Source of the DNA: CAVZZV01 sp963779845
GTDB lineage: Bacteria > Bacteroidota > Bacteroidia > Bacteroidales > GCA-2748055
Reading direction: 5' to 3'
Assembly (NCBI GenBank): GCA_963779845.1
Contig: CAVZZV010000005.1
Location: forward strand, 1,533,106 to 1,597,105
DNA length: 64,000 nucleotides
Shown: in pieces, positions 18,663 to 28,422 of the stretch
Numbering within the stretch: position 1 is the first letter of the stretch
How the letters are laid out: the number at the start of each line of letters is the position of its first letter
Translations under genes and position numbers: made by a program
Notes under the pieces: generated by a model
Seen by the model: only the letters and a program-made list of their open reading frames with translations
What the model was told of the DNA's origin: nothing
The model's database searches: none

Positions 18663-19072
18663 TTGACGAATGATTATAAAAGGTTTACGAATGACCATTA
18701 TTGTTACATGAAATAACTTATAATGGTGACGAGGAGAATACAAAATCTTTGCCTTTTACGAAATTCTGCAAATGAAAATTTTAATGATCAGGGAGACAAC
18801 AAAATAACCACAATGAAGGGGCAGGGAATTGTCCATAAGGATCAACGATTATTCCCAAATTGAAAGAAGTATTTTCATTTTGAATAATCCATCTGCCCAA
18901 AATAAATTCCTGGAAGAAAAGAAAATCCATTAAATCTAACTCCTGATAAAACCCTTTCGGGATGGAGCCACCATAATATTTTACCCAAAATGAATCCCTG
19001 GCGGGATGAATCACCAGGGAATATCATGACAATGGCTTCGTAGGCATTAAAATGGGTAGAAAATGGTTCCCA
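18663..19072. other. 410-base gap between two leftward beta-helix genes
   Basis: No convincing gene. An inverted repeat (CCCTGG at 18996-19001, CCAGGG at 19014-19019) lies just after the upstream gene and may be a weak terminator. A 77-codon open frame on the minus strand (18781-19014) has no recognisable features. Confidence 0.4.
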
Positions 19073-21457
19073 TCACCTGCGCACAAGAATTTTTTCTGTC
19101 GATTGGCTTTTATCGGAAAATTGAACCTGAAGAAGGTAAACACCATCGGCCAGATCATGATTAATATGAAGTTCGCCAGTTGTTATCGAGAAGTCCTTCT
19201 TAAAGACAGCTTTTCCATTCATCGAGTATACGATGACACTTTGAACATTTTTTTCAAGTTCATCGGGAAAGTACAGATTAAATTCTCCGTTCGAAGGGTT
19301 GGGATAGACAGAGAAGCTATTTTTCAGCAAACTATTATCAATATCATTAGGTTTTTCTTCATTGGAAACCTCTCCGAATATAAGAATCTCGGCTATTGAA
19401 TTCCAGCTATTCTCCGAATTGTTGTGCCCGGTTACCCTGAGAAATTTATAATCATTGTATTTAAGGTTTTCCGGTATATCGAATACCTCTTTATCTTCCG
19501 AAAACCCACAGGTAGATGCTTTTTGGAGAATGGGTTCCCAGTTGACCTTATCCATTGAACCACAGAGATCAAAATAACCCTTCCGATGGCTTCCCCCGTA
19601 ATAAGCAATCTTAAGATGGGAAAGATGAGCCTTCCCGTTGAGTTCAACCTTCAGCCAATTATTATCCCCTTCTGCGGACCAGCGGGTTTGAATGTTATTG
19701 TCCACCGCGTTTTTGGGAATGTTTAGATTATCATAGGCGCTTGCTTCCACTGCCGGGATGTTTATCCGGCTGATTTCAGGTTTATAGGGTCTGACTTCGA
19801 TAGAAAAATCGGTGCTCTGTGAAGTTTTTCCATCGTTTAGGGTAAGGCGGAAGCTTATGGTTTCAGTGGATGCCTTATCAGGTGCAAGAAAACTTACTCG
19901 GGTCTGGTTATTCCCCGAAAGTTGTATTTGATTTTTACTCTCCCATAAATATATTAGCTGATCATTATCCTGATCGCTTGATCCACTGGCATCCAGCGTG
20001 ATCACTTTACCTCCGTAAACTGATTTATCATATTTAAGGTTAATAACAGGAGCATGATTGGGCGAAGGACTTGAGGCGGGGCTTTCGCCGAATTCGAAAG
20101 GGCCAATCTCTGCAGTACTCCCGCATGGAACGGAAATACTGGCGCGGTCGGCTGATAACCCTGGAATAATTTTACCCTTCTCGATACAGGGTGAAGCTGA
20201 TTTTAGGGCATAATCATTAGATGCCGGATTATTAAAAAGCGGATCAGCTGAAATAGAATGTGCTTCCGTACTGTTTGCTTTGGAGGGGTAATAGCAATTG
20301 AAATCCGCCTCAAGCAAGGAACGGTTGCCGTCAAAATCTTTCCCGTTTTTATAAAAAATGTTATTGTACAATTTGATATTCTCACTCCATGCCTTAATTC
20401 CCGTGGCACACTCAATAAAAAGATTATTGTATAGTTTGCTGGTCGTCTTGTCCGCCCCACTATAGGCTTCCTGCCCTGTTTTTTTGAAGATATTGTAATA
20501 GGCATCGACATTGGCTGTTTTGTTCCAAAGCCCGATTTGTCCCCCGGTAAGGAAATTATCGCGGTAGGTCAGTGCATTACCAATTCCAATATATACGCCA
20601 TTTTGCTGAGAGCCGCCGGTCATTGTGGTGGACTCAATTATTCCGGTATCAAAATGATCTGCAATAATAAAAAACTTGCCCCCGGTATAGGTTTTATCAA
20701 TCGTGCAATTCCTGATTTCAAAATGGGTCAGGTAATCAAACTGGATTCCGTCTCCTCCGGCATAGGTCTGATCAGGATTGATATGGAATTTCATGTTTAC
20801 CCTTTCAACATGCGTATTTTCAATAATAATGGTCTCATTTTCCCGGTTGTACATACCATCGTCCCAGGTATCGGTGATAAAACAATTGAGTACCCTGGCA
20901 GTACCGGTTGTCTTACTGATATTGATGCCTCTGATTCCCCCCGTAGATTTGCAATTTTCCAATGTTGGATTCTTAGACCCTATCATATCAATAACAGCGC
21001 CCGCACTTTTTTCAGGAGTGTTTTCCTTTGCTTTCACATCAAGGTTCATAACCCTGTTATTTGATCCCCTGATTACCAACACTCTGTTTCCTGAGGGATC
21101 ATTACTCTGTATTACAGGACGGTCTCCTGTGCCGTATGAGCCCAACGTGAGATTGTCGCCGGTAAGCTCTATAGTTGAAGTTGTTTGAGTGCTTGTTGAA
21201 CATTTTAAAAGATAGGTGGAACCATTCTCCCATTTAAAATCGCTGAAGGAATTGTAAGGATTTTGAAGAGTGCCGTTTTGGGTGTTGCCGGTATAGGTGG
21301 GGTCTATATAATATGTCTTTTGACTATGAGCAGCAATAAAAACAAATAAGAACAATGTTATCGAACCAAACTTTAGGATGCTTTGCGAAAACTTCTTCTT
21401 TAATGCTCTTCTTGCGTAAAGGTTCGATTCATCATGCGAAAATTGACGAACGATCAT
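19073..21457 (-). CDS. Secreted beta-helix protein with PKD-like, F5/8C-like and T9SS sorting domains
   Basis: A 794-residue paralogue of the neighbouring larger protein, with one copy of each module: signal peptide (ITLFLFVFIAAHS), beta-helix (about 45-450) with DTWDDGMYNREN, YAGGDGIQFDYL and GGKFFIIADHFDTG, PKD-like domain (about 465-560), discoidin-like domain (about 565-700, SWNSIAEILIFG) and a type IX sorting domain (SVYPNPSNGEFNLYFP ... DGVYLLQVQF). It should be secreted through the outer membrane and attached to or released from the surface. The discoidin-like module suggests carbohydrate binding. It diverges from a membrane glycosyltransferase-like gene across a 494-base gap. Confidence 0.8.
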   Translation of the reverse strand: MIVRQFSHDESNLYARRALKKKFSQSILKFGSITLFLFVFIAAHSQKTYYIDPTYTGNTQNGTLQNPYNSFSDFKWENGSTYLLKCSTSTQTTSTIELTGDNLTLGSYGTGDRPVIQSNDPSGNRVLVIRGSNNRVMNLDVKAKENTPEKSAGAVIDMIGSKNPTLENCKSTGGIRGINISKTTGTARVLNCFITDTWDDGMYNRENETIIIENTHVERVNMKFHINPDQTYAGGDGIQFDYLTHFEIRNCTIDKTYTGGKFFIIADHFDTGIIESTTMTGGSQQNGVYIGIGNALTYRDNFLTGGQIGLWNKTANVDAYYNIFKKTGQEAYSGADKTTSKLYNNLFIECATGIKAWSENIKLYNNIFYKNGKDFDGNRSLLEADFNCYYPSKANSTEAHSISADPLFNNPASNDYALKSASPCIEKGKIIPGLSADRASISVPCGSTAEIGPFEFGESPASSPSPNHAPVINLKYDKSVYGGKVITLDASGSSDQDNDQLIYLWESKNQIQLSGNNQTRVSFLAPDKASTETISFRLTLNDGKTSQSTDFSIEVRPYKPEISRINIPAVEASAYDNLNIPKNAVDNNIQTRWSAEGDNNWLKVELNGKAHLSHLKIAYYGGSHRKGYFDLCGSMDKVNWEPILQKASTCGFSEDKEVFDIPENLKYNDYKFLRVTGHNNSENSWNSIAEILIFGEVSNEEKPNDIDNSLLKNSFSVYPNPSNGEFNLYFPDELEKNVQSVIVYSMNGKAVFKKDFSITTGELHINHDLADGVYLLQVQFSDKSQSTEKILVRR

Positions 21458-21951
21458 AATTTGTTGATTAGGTTACAATATGAATGGGTAAAAATCAATA
21501 ATTCGATTGCCAAGCCCATCAATTTTCACACCTTATTTTGTAAAAAATGGTTAAAATTTTCAACTATCAGTATTTCAATATAATAATAGTATATCTACAC
21601 CGGGTAGAGGAGGTTTTTTGGAGAATATTTTCTCAGAATGGTATTCAAATTCTCAATTTGATACAAATAAGCAGGGGTTGAATTTAAGACTTAAAAGTCC
21701 GATTATTTGTGACGAACTGCATATATTTATTGATGAAAAAATAAATGATCCATTGAAAGATCCTTAATAAATCTCCCCCCTGAGCTGAAATTTCGAGAAA
21801 AATTATCCAAATGGATGATTAAAACGCCTACATAAGCATCCGTTTCTAATCTAAAATAATTCTAAATAAGCTTATCCCATTTCCGAAAACAGGTGATAAT
21901 CCTTTGCTTTTAATATCTTAGGTTTTCTTTTAGAAGAACTAGTCACCTTTT
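21458..21951. other. 494-base AT-rich divergent intergenic region
   Basis: It separates the leftward beta-helix gene from the rightward GT-C-like gene and presumably carries both promoters. It is strongly AT-rich, with no ORF, RNA gene or clear hairpin, and no good match to the Bacteroidota promoter consensus that I could find by eye. Confidence 0.45.
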
Positions 21952-23499
21952 ATGGAGATGAAAAATCTTAATTTAAATTTTAATTCCTATCCCGGAAATT
22001 TAAAAAATTTACCATTGATCATTTCGTTTATTTTGTCTTTCTCTTTTCTTCTTATCGCTTCGAAATCATCTCCCCTCTATCCATTTAACGATTGGAGCGA
22101 CGCCAATGCATCTTTTACAATGGGAAAAGCAATGATGGAAGGGAAGATTTTGTATAAAGATATTTTCAATCAAAAAGGGTCATTTTATTACCTTATCCAT
22201 GGTATCGCATATTTAATTTCCCCGCGTTCTTTTTTTGGGGTTTTCTTATTTGAGACGGCATTTTTTACAGTGTTTCTTTATTATGGGTTCAGGATTTCAA
22301 GATTGGTCATGGGCATTAATTCTTCCCTGGCCCTTCTTCCTTTTTTAGCTTATATCGTTCTCAACATGAAAAGTTTTTCTCATGGGGACAGTGCTGAAGA
22401 ATACGGTGCCGCTTTTCTTATGGTGAGTCTTTTTTATCTTTTCGCTTACTTATATCATTACGAATCCGCCAATCTCAGACCAAATCTTCTTTTTGTTAAT
22501 GGTATTATTGCCGGATGTGTCTTATGGATAAAATTCTCCATGTTGGGATTTTGGTTAGGATGGATTTTCATAATTTTTTTAGGTGAATTCATAAAAGGCG
22601 AGTATCGTAATTCAATTAGAAATTGTTGTTGGTTTTTAGCCGGAATTTTACTGGCTACAATACCGTGGATTTTATATTTTGGATTCAATCACGCAATAGA
22701 GGATTGGATCGAATCCTACTTCCTTATTAATCTGAAATATTACAATAAGATGCCGAATAATGATGGTAATCTTTTTGAGCTTCCCGGTACTTTGAAAAAC
22801 CTGCTCATTCAAAACATGCTTTTCACGATAATATCATCCATAGGGTTGATTTCTTTAATTTTTCGTCTTAAAATCACTAAAAATAAGTTAAAGGCCCTTG
22901 CTATAATTTTTCCTTTCTTTGTATTATTATTTTCGGTATTTGGGGGAGGACGAAAGTATCCCTATTACCTTTATATATTCTCTCCTTTTTGTGTTTTTGG
23001 CTTGATTTTCCTGATTAAATATTTCCAAAAATATTTGAAATTAATAAAGCTTAAAACTATTTACCTCACCACTGGAATTATAACAGCGTTTTTTATGTTG
23101 CTGACCTTCTTATATAATCAAAATACCTATTTAATTGCAAAAGATAAAAATGATCTGATGCAGTTTTCATTCTTGCAAAAGATAAATGATAAGCCGGATA
23201 TAAGCCTTTTTAATCTGGGAATCCTGGATCAAGGTCTAAATACGACAACCGGTATCGTCCCAAATGTCAGGTTTTTTCAACTCCAGAATATTCCAGTCGA
23301 TAATTTTCCTTTGAATATAGAAGAACAAATTTCGTATCTTAAAGAGAAAAAGTCGGATTATATTTTGACTACCAGGGAATGTGCCCAATATCGACTTTTT
23401 ATACCTTTGCTGAATGAAAACTATCATCTCATAGCCCAACAATTGCAGAGTTATGAAGATTCTGCATATAATTTTGAACTATATAAGGCCAATCCTTAG
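21952..23499 (+). CDS. Polytopic GT-C/GT39-like membrane protein
   Basis: A 515-residue protein with about ten to twelve membrane segments. The first extracytoplasmic loop has the acidic FNDWSDANASFTMGKAMMEGKILYKD, similar in position and character to the catalytic loop of GT-C enzymes (ArnT/PMT-like) that use polyprenyl-phosphate sugars; KGSFYYLIHGIAY follows. The C-terminal soluble part (DISLFNLGILDQGLN ... LTTRECAQY) is common in such proteins. A role in decorating the exported glycan outside the membrane is an inference. The base composition is more AT-rich than that of most neighbours. Confidence 0.6.
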   Translation: MEMKNLNLNFNSYPGNLKNLPLIISFILSFSFLLIASKSSPLYPFNDWSDANASFTMGKAMMEGKILYKDIFNQKGSFYYLIHGIAYLISPRSFFGVFLFETAFFTVFLYYGFRISRLVMGINSSLALLPFLAYIVLNMKSFSHGDSAEEYGAAFLMVSLFYLFAYLYHYESANLRPNLLFVNGIIAGCVLWIKFSMLGFWLGWIFIIFLGEFIKGEYRNSIRNCCWFLAGILLATIPWILYFGFNHAIEDWIESYFLINLKYYNKMPNNDGNLFELPGTLKNLLIQNMLFTIISSIGLISLIFRLKITKNKLKALAIIFPFFVLLFSVFGGGRKYPYYLYIFSPFCVFGLIFLIKYFQKYLKLIKLKTIYLTTGIITAFFMLLTFLYNQNTYLIAKDKNDLMQFSFLQKINDKPDISLFNLGILDQGLNTTTGIVPNVRFFQLQNIPVDNFPLNIEEQISYLKEKKSDYILTTRECAQYRLFIPLLNENYHLIAQQLQSYEDSAYNFELYKANP

Positions 23500-23686
23500 T
23501 TTTGACACAGGTCTGGAATTGAAGGAAAAAAATTGCCATAAAAAAGTCAGAGTATTTTCCATGTTTTTATAAACATTTGACGATAAAAGTATGTTAAAGG
23601 GTATAGGAATTCAGTAAGTATCCTTAATTTAAAAGAATGTTCTCAACAATCTTTTCTTATAACCATTATTCTATCCTTTCCATTTT

Positions 23687-24550
23687 ATGAAAAAGTACAT
23701 TATTGTTTCTCCTGTCCGTAACGAGGAGGAATTTATTGAGATCACCATTCAATCTGTGATAAACCAGACAATTTTACCGGTTGAATACATAATTGTGAAC
23801 GATGGATCCACAGACAATACCCCTCAGATTATAGGAAAATACCTTGACAAATACCCATGGATCAAGCTGGTAAACCGGCCCAAAGGGGAACACAGACCGG
23901 GTGGCGGGGTTGTAGAGGCTTTTTACAGTGGATTTGATATCATCAAAAACAAGGACTGGGATTTTGTGATCAAGCTTGATGGAGATTTAAAATTTGATCC
24001 TGATTATTTTGAATACCAACTTAATAAATTCAGTGAAAATCCCCGTTTGGGAATTACCAGCGGAAAGACCTATCAACCCAAAGGCGACCGGCTGATACTC
24101 GATAAGATGCCGGACGATCATACACGGGGCCCGGCAAAAATGTACAAAAGGGAATGCTGGGATGAAATGGGCGGCCTGCCAAAAGTGCTTGGCTGGGATA
24201 CGCTTGACGAACTTAAAGCGCAGGTATTGGGCTGGAAAACAAGATCCTTTCCCGACCTGAAACTAATTCATTACAAGCCCATCGGTTTTAAACAGAAAAA
24301 AATCGTACCCCGGGAATTAAAAGCAGGGGAACGCCAGCATTACCTTGGTTATCATCCACTGTTTGCATTGTCCAGGGGCATTTACAGGATGACGCAGAAG
24401 CCCTATTTAGTCGCCGGTCTGTTAAACCTGTATGGTTTTATCAGAGCCGAGATTAAAGGCACTGATCAGGTTACGGATAAAAATATAATCCGGCATCTGC
24501 GCAAGAAGCAATTGGAAAGACTGACATTGAAGCGAAAATTAATAGGGTAA
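23687..24550 (+). CDS. Family 2 glycosyltransferase
   Basis: A 287-residue GT2 enzyme. It starts directly with the GT-A core (YIIVSPVRNEEEFIEITIQS), has the nucleotide-binding VNDGSTDNTPQII and a DGDLKF metal site near residue 100, and an acceptor region with GPAKMYKRECWDEMGGLP. The C-terminus is basic. A protein of exactly the same length and closely similar sequence is encoded at 53582-54445, so the two are duplicates within one locus. It is 16 bases upstream of a GT4 gene and probably cotranscribed with it. Confidence 0.9.
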   Translation: MKKYIIVSPVRNEEEFIEITIQSVINQTILPVEYIIVNDGSTDNTPQIIGKYLDKYPWIKLVNRPKGEHRPGGGVVEAFYSGFDIIKNKDWDFVIKLDGDLKFDPDYFEYQLNKFSENPRLGITSGKTYQPKGDRLILDKMPDDHTRGPAKMYKRECWDEMGGLPKVLGWDTLDELKAQVLGWKTRSFPDLKLIHYKPIGFKQKKIVPRELKAGERQHYLGYHPLFALSRGIYRMTQKPYLVAGLLNLYGFIRAEIKGTDQVTDKNIIRHLRKKQLERLTLKRKLIG

Positions 24551-24566
24551 CATTAAGAGAATAATT

Positions 24567-25664
24567 GTGAAAATCCTGCATGTTGTACGTCAGTTTTACC
24601 CAATGATCGGAGGATTGGAAAATTATGTCCTCCATTTGTCTTCCCACCAGATAAAACAAGGGCATGAGGTAGGGATCGCCACGCTCAACAGGAATTTCCT
24701 GACGGGAGAAAGATTACCAAAAAAAGGAGAGCTTGTCACGGGCCAAAAAATAATCCGGGTTCCCTACGGGGGAATTAAAAAATATCCTTTAGCTCCCAAA
24801 ATACTGAAACTTGTAAAAAACTATGATGTAGTGCATGTTCACGCGATTGATTTTTTTGCTGATTTTTTAGCATTTACGCGGGTCATCCACAAGAAAAGGC
24901 TTATCCTAACCACCCACGGGGGCTTCTTTCATTCAAACTGGGGAACCAATTTTAAAAAACTCTACTTTAAAACAATCACCAGGCAATCGCTCAAGGCCTA
25001 TGATAAAGTTATTGGATGCAGTACCAATGATATTGAATTATTTAAAGAGATATTCCCTGGGATCCTCCTGATTGAAAACGGGGTTGAGGTAATGCCCTAT
25101 ATTGAGACACCCAAAAAAAGAATACGAGGGGAACTAACCAGTTTGGGAAGAATTGACGATCATAAACGAATTGACCTGTTGATTGAAGTGGCAGCCTTGT
25201 TGAAAGAAAAGAATTACAACATCCATCTAAACATTGTTGGCCCTGATTGGAAAAAGCTGATTCCCGGTTTAAAAGAAAAGGCAAGGGTGAAAGGGATTGC
25301 GGGGCAGGTAACTTTCACCGGTCCGGTAAGTGAATTCAAAATAAGGGAAATCCTAAGCGAAACAGATGTGTTTTTATCGGCCTCGGAATACGAAGGCTTT
25401 GGCATTTCAGCCCTGGAAGCCATGGCATCGGGTACTGTTTGCGTATTGAATAATATTCCCAGTTTCAATAGACTTCTGAATGGAAAACCCTTTGGAAAAA
25501 TATGCAATTTCAGAGAGCCTGAGGAAGCTGCTAACATTATTTCCGGATTTCTGGATATCAAAACCAATCAGTACAATAACCTGAGTGAAGAGGCAAAGAA
25601 TTTCTCGCGGGAGTTTGACTGGAACAAGGTCTCCTTAACGGTAACTTCTCTCTATGAGAGCTGA
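24567..25664 (+). CDS. Family 4 glycosyltransferase
   Basis: A 365-residue GT-B enzyme. The N-terminal domain begins ILHVVRQFYPMIGGLENYV, the standard start of GT4 proteins; the C-terminal domain carries LTSLGRIDDHKRIDLLIE and the nucleotide-sugar-binding FLSASEYEGFGISALEAMASG near residue 270-290 with its retained glutamates. The start is GTG at 24567; no ATG lies close enough to include the first strand. Probably one sugar addition in repeat-unit assembly on the cytoplasmic face of the membrane. Confidence 0.9.
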   Translation: MKILHVVRQFYPMIGGLENYVLHLSSHQIKQGHEVGIATLNRNFLTGERLPKKGELVTGQKIIRVPYGGIKKYPLAPKILKLVKNYDVVHVHAIDFFADFLAFTRVIHKKRLILTTHGGFFHSNWGTNFKKLYFKTITRQSLKAYDKVIGCSTNDIELFKEIFPGILLIENGVEVMPYIETPKKRIRGELTSLGRIDDHKRIDLLIEVAALLKEKNYNIHLNIVGPDWKKLIPGLKEKARVKGIAGQVTFTGPVSEFKIREILSETDVFLSASEYEGFGISALEAMASGTVCVLNNIPSFNRLLNGKPFGKICNFREPEEAANIISGFLDIKTNQYNNLSEEAKNFSREFDWNKVSLTVTSLYES

Positions 25665-25704
25665 TCAGGTTAAAACCTTCCGGAGAAAACTAAAATAATT
25701 TTTT

Positions 25705-26865
25705 ATGATGATGGAAGATCGATTAAAAATTGGGATTCTTAGCAGCAGGGATTCTTCAAGCAAACTCGAATGGTCGGGGTCTATGTATTATATGTCGCAG
25801 GCTCTTGAGAGAAACGTGGGCGAGGTTATTCACCTGGGACCCTATAAACCTGTTTATCTTCTGTATTTTTTGAAGATCGTGAATAGGATGTGCCTTTTCT
25901 TCACCGGAAAAAAATACAATTTTGCCCATAGTAAAATACTGTCCCGGCAATATGGACGTGCCTTCAGAAGAATAATCCGTAAAAAAAAACCTGACCTGAT
26001 CCTGGCCATTGCCTCCGTACCTGAGCTGGCATATCTTGATATTTCATTGCCCCTTTTCGCTTTGGACGACATTTCTTTCACTTTACTGGTGGAGAATTAT
26101 CCCAATTACAGGAATATGTTGAGATGCTCCCAAAGAGAAGGTGAAAGGATTACAAACCGTGCTTATCAACATTCCCGGGGCATCATATTTTCATCTGATT
26201 GGGCAAGGGATTCCGCCATTAAAAATTACAATCTCCACCCTGATAAGGTGCATATTATTTCCTTCGGAGCCAATCTGGACCGGATTCCGGGACGGAAAGA
26301 TGCTTTGGCCAGGAATGAACGGGATGTTTGCAAGTTGCTTTTTCTTGGTACAGATTGGATTAGGAAAGGTGGTGATATCGCCTTTAATACCCTGAAAGAA
26401 CTAAGTGGGCAGGGGTTCAAAGCTGAATTGACGGTTTGCGGATGTGTCCCTCCAGCCGGTCTCACTCACCCTGATATGAAGATTATCCCCTTCCTCAATA
26501 AAAATAACCCGGACGATTTTAAAATTCTTTATGAACTCCTGCTGGAAACTCATTTTTTAGTTGTCCCCACGCGAAACGATTGTACACCCATTGTTTTTTG
26601 TGAAGCAAATGCATTTGGGATTCCGGTTATCTCCACTGATGTGGGGGGGGTTTCTTCTGTGATCAGCAATGATCGAAATGGGTTTCTCCTTGATATAAAT
26701 GAGGGTCCCGCAGAGTATGCCAGTCTCATTGTAGGCTATTTCAAGGATAGGGAGAAATACCTGAAACTGGTTCAAAACAGTCGGGAGGAGTTTGAAAAAC
26801 GGCTTAACTGGGATATATGGTCTTTAAGGGTAAAAGAAATATTTAATCGGGCGGGTATCCCTTAA
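25705..26865 (+). CDS. Family 4 glycosyltransferase
   Basis: A 386-residue GT-B protein. The N-terminal domain has an SSKLEWSGSMYYMSQALE loop, and the C-terminal domain KLLFLGTDWIRKGGDIAFNTL and FLVVPTRNDCTPIVFCEANAFGIPVISTDVGG, where the conserved glutamate of the family is kept (FCEANA). It ends tail-to-tail with the flippase gene, the two stop codons sharing TTAA at 26862-26865. Confidence 0.88.
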   Translation: MMMEDRLKIGILSSRDSSSKLEWSGSMYYMSQALERNVGEVIHLGPYKPVYLLYFLKIVNRMCLFFTGKKYNFAHSKILSRQYGRAFRRIIRKKKPDLILAIASVPELAYLDISLPLFALDDISFTLLVENYPNYRNMLRCSQREGERITNRAYQHSRGIIFSSDWARDSAIKNYNLHPDKVHIISFGANLDRIPGRKDALARNERDVCKLLFLGTDWIRKGGDIAFNTLKELSGQGFKAELTVCGCVPPAGLTHPDMKIIPFLNKNNPDDFKILYELLLETHFLVVPTRNDCTPIVFCEANAFGIPVISTDVGGVSSVISNDRNGFLLDINEGPAEYASLIVGYFKDREKYLKLVQNSREEFEKRLNWDIWSLRVKEIFNRAGIP

Positions 26866-28412
26866 TGTTTTCCCAATAACTTAGACTTCATTCTGAAAAG
26901 GAAATAAAAAGGTCTGGCCAGAAAACTGTCCCCGAGGTATCGGGATATATCATTTTTCGTGATGAGAGAAAGGGCTATGTAGAGTATCAGGCTGATTAGC
27001 GGGATAAGGATTGTTAACGCGATGAGAAGAACCAGTGGTGAATCAATTGAATAATTAATAAGATAACCCGCGGCCGAGATACACCCAATGTATATAAAAA
27101 GTTTCAGGAGTTGTCCGGGATTTTCGAAGATAGCCTTGTCCCAAAACCTGTATTGGTAAGTTATGCAAAAGATAATATTTGCTATGGCCATTAAACTCAG
27201 GGCAAGGAAAACAGCATTATAATCAAGCATTCCTTTCATTCCAAATACTACACCAATGTAAATGATATTTCCCATAATGCCATTAAAAAGAAGGACAAGG
27301 GGATGGTCGACGCTTATATAATTAAAAAATGCGTTGAACATGATGGTGCCTATAAGTGAGGAGACCACCACGAAAATAATATTCAGGGAAATGATGTTAA
27401 TATTTTCACCGATCCATAATGTTACCAGTGAATGGGCACCAAAAATCACCATAATAGAGACAGGAAGGATCACGAGGGCGGTCTTTTCCTGAAAATCGAT
27501 AGCAATCCGGGCTTTTTCCCGCCTGTCCGTGATCGAGGAAAACAGTTGGAAGAGAGGCCATAATGCTCCCTGGGTTATTCGGGCAAGCTGATTCCGTATC
27601 CGTATACCGATGTCGAGAAACCCTACATAGCTGGAACCAAAAAAGTTAGCGACCAGCACTTTAATAAGGGGTTCCCCAAATAATCCCATCAATCCTGAGG
27701 AATATACCTTCAACCCATATGAAAGCTGCTTTTTCACGGACTTTTTATATAATTTAAATAATCCGCGCAATTGGAATTTTCCCCACATTTTCAGGGCCAT
27801 AAACATAATCAGCAGGAACCAGATAAGGGCTGCCAGAAATGCCATCACTCCTATGGCCTCTATTCCCTTTCCAAGGAACAGGACCAGCAGCATTAAAGAC
27901 CAGTAACAAACGCTGTAAACCAACTGGAGGATACTTACCTTATAAATAAATTTCTGTGATTCCAACATCGCAGAAAATGTGAGACCAATGAACAATAGCA
28001 TATTGGAAAGGACCAGGAAGTTATACAGGCTTTTGCTTTCATTAAGGTATTGAGGGTCAATGTTGAGTATATCCAATAAGACGAAATTATTAAAGAACAG
28101 CATGAGGGCTGAAATGGGCAGGATAATGATTATCATACCAGCCAGCCCTACCACGATATCAATGGAAGATTCTTTCGTTTTACCCTGAAGCGATAAATAC
28201 TTGATCAGGGCAATATGGAACCCAATATTGGCAATCCGGGTTAAATCGCCTATCACGCTAACTGTAGCAAAGATCCCGTAAGATTCCGTTCCCAGTTTGG
28301 AGATAAAGACAGGAATGGTGAAAAAGGTGAGAACGGCGACCAGTAATTTTTGAAAAACTCCGGTCAGGGAATTTTTCTTAAATAATTGTTTATCGTCCAC
28401 GTTTAAAGACAT
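26862..28412 (-). CDS. Wzx-like polysaccharide flippase
   Basis: A 516-residue protein with twelve to fourteen membrane segments and the start typical of Wzx/RfbX-type proteins (LFKKNSLTGVFQKLLVAVLTFFTIPVFISKLGTESYGIFA). It should flip undecaprenyl-linked repeat units across the inner membrane before polymerisation. The gene follows a GT4 gene by ten bases on the same strand, so the pair is likely an operon. Confidence 0.85.
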   Translation of the reverse strand: MSLNVDDKQLFKKNSLTGVFQKLLVAVLTFFTIPVFISKLGTESYGIFATVSVIGDLTRIANIGFHIALIKYLSLQGKTKESSIDIVVGLAGMIIIILPISALMLFFNNFVLLDILNIDPQYLNESKSLYNFLVLSNMLLFIGLTFSAMLESQKFIYKVSILQLVYSVCYWSLMLLVLFLGKGIEAIGVMAFLAALIWFLLIMFMALKMWGKFQLRGLFKLYKKSVKKQLSYGLKVYSSGLMGLFGEPLIKVLVANFFGSSYVGFLDIGIRIRNQLARITQGALWPLFQLFSSITDRREKARIAIDFQEKTALVILPVSIMVIFGAHSLVTLWIGENINIISLNIIFVVVSSLIGTIMFNAFFNYISVDHPLVLLFNGIMGNIIYIGVVFGMKGMLDYNAVFLALSLMAIANIIFCITYQYRFWDKAIFENPGQLLKLFIYIGCISAAGYLINYSIDSPLVLLIALTILIPLISLILYIALSLITKNDISRYLGDSFLARPFYFLFRMKSKLLGKH

Positions 28413-28422
28413 AGTATTCTCA

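Noticed and set aside
18781..19014. 77-codon minus-strand ORF between the two large beta-helix genes
   Set aside because: No signal peptide, domain or homologous feature, and it spans a small inverted repeat; likely chance.
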